Assembly (NCBI RefSeq): GCF_910592395.1 | Contig: NC_088321.1 | Location: 8,248,001 to 8,308,000, forward strand | Length of the DNA: 60,000 bases | Direction of reading: 5' to 3' | Origin: Lineus longissimus | Taxonomy: Eukaryota; Nemertea; Pilidiophora; Heteronemertea; Lineidae | Shown here: in pieces, positions 56,465 through 60,000 of the stretch | How the letters are laid out: each line of letters begins with the position of its first letter | Position numbering within the stretch: the first letter of the stretch is position 1 | Notes under the pieces: model-generated | What the model saw: the letters and a program-made list of their open reading frames with translations, nothing else | What the model was told of the DNA's origin: nothing | Databases searched by the model: none | Position numbers and translations under genes: made by a program

Positions 56465-57564
56465 GTTGTAATATAAGAATTTTGCTGCTGAATATGGAGA
56501 GACGAAAAGAGAACATGTCCTGAAAAGACTTGAAGAGAAGTTGAAGGAATACGACCAAGCTGTAGGTGGAAGTTGTGCACGGATGAAGGTTTTGGATCAA
56601 AAAGATGTGGCAATTGCAATCGTTACCCCACTTATGCATTGTGTGCATGAGCACATTAAACATGCAGGGGAGTTGGCATTCATTGATGCTTCGGGTAATA
56701 TGGATAGGCAGGGATGCCGTATTTTCCTGATATTGACTCATAGCTCTGCTGGAGGAGTTCCGCAAGGTGTCTTGGTCACAACCAGTGAGAATACGGAAAC
56801 TGTGACCCATGCATTAGAGATGCACAAATCACTGCTGGAAGATAGATCGTACTTTGGTAGAGGAGCAAGCTTTGGTCCAGAAGTGTTCATGACTGACGAT
56901 AGTGCCTCAAAAAGACAGGCGCTGCATAATATTTATCCTGAGGCAAATCTTCTTCTCTGTGTTTTCCACATTCTCCAAGTGTTCTGGCGCTTTCTGTGGG
57001 ACTCAAAAAACAGTGTAAGGAAAGAACACAGACCTCCTCTTCTCTCCCTGCTGAAGGGGCTGGTATATGCAGATAGTGCTGAATCTCTTGACGTTGAATA
57101 TGCAGAGGCTGCTCAAAATGAGATGTTGTCGATGTATGATAATGTTGCCAAGCATCTAGAGGACATACATGCTAGCCGAACCTATTGGGCACTCTGCCAC
57201 CGTTCCAATCTTAATGTCAGAAACAATAACACTAACAACTTTGCAGAAGCGGATATGAGGGTACTTAAAGATCAAATTATGGATTGTACCAAAGCGTACA
57301 ATGTCATACAACTCGTTGATTTCCTGTCAACTCGCCTAGAGGCATATTAAGAGAGACGATTACTGGATATCTGCGACAATCGACTTGATCGGGCCCTGCA
57401 GTCCAGGTTTCTACCAAATCCACAGACAGGTGCGAAGATAGACCAGGAGAAGATAACGAAAATTGGAGAGACGGCATACAGAGTTCCCAGTGAAACAGAT
57501 CCAGACGTCACATACACAGTAGATGTATCAGTTGGTGCATGTACATGCTGGAGAGGGAAAACAG
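56465..57564 (+). pseudogene. MULE/SWIM gene exon D (transposase core)
   Basis: The largest exon, acceptor TGTCTTTCAG. It holds the three catalytic regions: Asp in FIDASGNMD, Asp in FMTDDSA, Glu in NNFAEADMRVLK, with the CVFH motif between the second and third. It has a TAA right at its start (56469-56471, before YKNFAAEYG) and another at 57348-57350 between LEAY and ERRLLDICD; the same frame continues with clear coding character after it. It ends with the first half of the SWIM finger (GACTCWRGKT), phase 1 at a GTAATT donor. Confidence 0.7.
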
Positions 57565-57682
57565 GTAATTCAAAAGGGCTTAGGCCTATGCCATAGATAT
57601 TTGCGGGTTTTCTACATGACAATACAGTAGAGCAGAAGCAATTTAGTCAGTGAAACTGAGGAATGCAATTGCAGCAACTTAA

Positions 57683-58360
57683 AGGGGAACTATAGGCATG
57701 AGCTAGGGGGTCAAATTGGTAGTCTTTATGTGATTAATATGCACAGTTAGGTGACTGGGTCACACTTAATTCACCGATGAATATATTCCTCGTACACGTG
57801 TGAATAGTTTCGATGTTCTGTGAGATAGGAGAGACCCCTACCGGCAACTTCGAGTAACTAAAGCTTGTCTACCTAGCTCCTGCCTTTAGGGCAGAGACAT
57901 GTATTCATCCACGACCGGAAGTGTGGCACAGAGCTTATCAAAATGTCAAGTTGTGGTAAATACATGGCTGGGATGGACCAAAGTGGAATTAATTCTCAAT
58001 CTGTGGTTGATTCTTAATCTACAGAGTCAGGCCATCACAGAAATATGCTTTTTGATAATATATTTAAGAAAATGTGGTCTCACTGGTCAGTTTAGAACTT
58101 GTATTTTGACAGGGCCATATCAATGCCCCAGTGACGTTTTGATGGATATAGTGTACGGAAATCATTTTTACTCAGGCAATCGGTATTGGAATGTTTTTAA
58201 ACTTTATTATGCTATTGGCAAAGGGTTCTTCTTGACACATATAAAATTTTGTGCAGATTGATTGGTCCAATGAGTTTTTTTTTTTACCAAAACTTATGCA
58301 CAACAATGTACACGTAATGTACACATGTTTTAATAGAGGACTCTGGCCTTTAGACCCCCT
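57683..58360. mobile_element. TTAA-flanked MITE in the last intron, 678 bp
   Basis: TTAA occurs directly outside both ends (57679-57682 and 58361-58364). The ends pair: AGGGGAACTATAGGC on the left, and AGGGGGTCTAAAGGCC as the complement of the right. TTAA duplications and AGGGG-type ends fit Kolobok- or piggyBac-type MITEs, common in sea urchins. The ORF inside (57899-58261) shows no transposase domain. Confidence 0.6.
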
Positions 58361-58433
58361 TTAACTGTATCATAGGCATTGTATTCACACTTCTAATCTG
58401 TATTCTAATATTTTCTTCATTTCTATTCGGGAG

Positions 58434-59385
58434 GACCATGTAAACACCAGTACCTGGTGGTGAAGATACTTGCGTCATGGAATTTCATTCCTCTGAATGA
58501 TCCAGCCATGAGGCGTATTTTCTTCATGGTTGCAACTGGGAAAGCAACACCACTGAATGGTGACTGGTTTAAATCACTCCACTCAGGAAGGACAACCCCT
58601 GCCGATACCAACACTGTTGTTGAGGAGACGGGAGGAAACGGTGATGATCCCATGGACATTTCTATTGAGGAGTCGGCCTTGGTGGTTCCTACTGCTGGGG
58701 TCCCTACTGAAGGTGCTTTGTCTACGACACTTCTTGATTCTCTCCACTTGCAGAGAGATCTTCAGAATCAGTTTGATCGTAGGAATCAGCAACCTCCATT
58801 CAACGATGATCATAATCCATGTACTGATAGTATTTATTGGATGAGTTAAACAAAGTATTTGACAAGATAAAGACAAGTTTCCTTGAAAACAGAGACTACT
58901 TTGAAAAGCCATTGAGAATTTTTGTTAAACAAGCCAATTCCTTGACCACAAACTCTGCACTGTCTTCTGCATTACAGTGCTTTGGGAAGTACTCGGGGGC
59001 TGCGATAGCATTGGGCAAAATACGGAAGGCAAAAAAGGAATTGGTGAGTTGCAAGAAGATTGGGGTCCAGCCTGCCGGACTTGCTAGACGTAAGATGCTG
59101 GGTGGTGGTAAAAACCGAGTTGGTAGTGGTAGGCCAGCTACTAGAAGTAGTTAGGGAGAGACAAGCAGTAAGAAGTTGAAAAAGAGCAGCACTCCTTTCT
59201 CTTCCCAGATTTTGCCTAGGAGAAAAGCTTCTCATAATTTGAGAACATGTGTCCAAAGAAATGAAGCATTAGGTAAGACGCACTCTGCCAAGTGGTCTGC
59301 AATACTGTATTGTTCCATTGGAAAGGTCGTACATGTAAACCAGTTCATGCGTCTTGTTAAAGTTGCAATTCATTCATTAATTGGC
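58434..59385 (+). pseudogene. MULE/SWIM gene exon E (SWIM end and C-terminal tail)
   Basis: The acceptor after CTATTCGGGAG gives PCKHQYLVVKILASW, completing the SWIM finger in phase. The frame stops at 58849, but a one-base shift near 58830 leads into LDELNKVFDKIKTSF, SALQCFGKYSGAAI and KMLGGGKNRVGSGRPAT. A TAG at 59152-59154 follows, and the same frame continues with RRKASHNLRTCVQRNEALGK, which resembles the basic C-terminal end of such proteins. A GTAAGA at 59273 may be a donor or read-through. Confidence 0.55.
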
Positions 59386-59594
59386 CATTAAATTATGTAC
59401 ACCTTTGATTTAGATTCGTTCCCTCCATGCATATTTACTGAGATTAGTATGCAATCAGTATGCAAAAACTGTAAAAGACCCTTATGGAGCTCGCAGTGAC
59501 ATCTCCTTTGGAACATTACAGTAATATTCTGTGCCAGAATGTGAGTGTTTTATATTGTCACTTACTTGACTATGACTTCAGTCTTTTTCAATAC

Positions 59595-59795
59595 AGTGTA
59601 TCTTACTTTTTACAACATTTTTCCGCATTTGTTTTAGAAATGTTAAAGGGAGACTACACTAGTGTGCATTTGTCAACATTCCATTTTACTTTTACAACAT
59701 TTTTCAGCATTTGTACTTGTTTTAAAAATGTTTTTAAAAAGTAGACTACACTGATGTGCATTTGTTAGCATTGCCAATGGAGCTTGAAATTGAGA
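59595..59795. repeat. ~95-bp tandem repeat, about two copies
   Basis: AGACTACACT..TGTGCATTTGT and TTTTACAACATTTTTC.GCATTTGT occur twice each at a distance of about 90-95 bp. Confidence 0.65.
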
Positions 59796-60000
59796 TTTCT
59801 CTGTTCATTGTACGTTATACCTGTTGTGACTGTTTACTTGGTTCTTAACTTTTGGTGTAATGAAATAATTACGGTATGAACCTCATACTGTCCTATTACC
59901 AGTATTACCAAGCCAGTAACCCATACATAGGACTTTAGATGTAAAATAACCTTACATTTTTTGCTATCAATAATAATAATAGTTAATCTGCAAAAATACT

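Larger units (their letters stand above)
55081..59385 (+). pseudogene. Multi-exon MULE-transposase/SWIM zinc-finger gene, interrupted
   Basis: Five exons fit together with matching splice phases: 55081-55293, 55682-55836, 56062-56328, 56465-57564 and 58434 to about 59272 or beyond. Donors are GTGTGT, GTGGGT, GTAAGC and GTAATT. The N-terminal part has a Cys/His-rich FLYWCH/FAR1-like module (RCQHNTIP, NTTCKAKL, HHCHNHP). The middle is a MULE transposase: FIDASGNMD (Asp), FMTDDSASKRQAL (Asp), LLLCVFHILQVFW (conserved C..H), NNTNNFAEADMRVLK (Glu). A SWIM finger (CTCWRGK, then PCKH) is split by the last intron. In-frame stops occur at 55192, 55198, 55291, 56469, 57348 and 59152, and there is a frame change near 58830. 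A TTAA MITE lies in the last intron. It is a transposon gene or a former domesticated copy, now apparently broken. Confidence 0.7.

Overview
The window looks like repeat-rich, gene-poor chromosomal DNA from an invertebrate animal, most likely an echinoderm such as a sea urchin. Spliced eukaryotic gene structure is visible. So are DIRS, BEL/Pao, Ty3/gypsy and CR1/Jockey-like retroelements, tRNA-derived SINEs, a TTAA-flanked MITE, and a foldback transposon built from 15-bp repeats like the sea urchin TU family. The species call is inference. No ordinary, clearly intact host gene was found.

Layout. 1-1460 (minus): decayed exon-like pieces, one homeodomain-like and one HMG-box-like. 6356-7280: a TU-like foldback element with an exact 8-bp target duplication. 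9.5-10.7 kb: a small repeat array and a tRNA-derived SINE. 12.7-21.9 kb: six copies of a ~1-1.2 kb unit full of G and C tracts, bracketed by inverted clusters of a ~19-bp motif and interrupted by a 1.6 kb hAT-like element. 22114-27098 (minus): a Ty3/gypsy element with two identical 166-bp LTRs, TSD, PBS, PPT and one gag-pol ORF, hence a very recent insertion. 27.4-30.9 kb: tRNA-like SINE pieces, a large foldback palindrome and two adjacent perfect hairpins of identical geometry (37-bp stem, 7-nt loop). 31.5-35.0 kb: a decayed BEL/Pao element with an internal ~0.4 kb duplication. 36.9-37.4 and 40.2-40.5 kb: minisatellites. 40.6-41.5 kb: a 5'-truncated LINE. 41.5-46.7 kb: a decayed DIRS element with a 1.2 kb Harbinger-like element inside its RNase H region. 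46.9-54.3 kb: minisatellites, including a clean 71-bp array. 54.3-59.4 kb (plus): a multi-exon MULE-transposase/SWIM gene with a promoter-like start, coherent splice phases, several in-frame stops and a TTAA MITE in its last large intron.

The parts do not form a pathway. They record successive, often nested, insertions and tandem expansions. The points most worth a second look are the twin 37/7/37 hairpins, the GC-tract array with its inverted 19-bp motif borders, and the MULE/SWIM gene that keeps its splice architecture while carrying nonsense codons.
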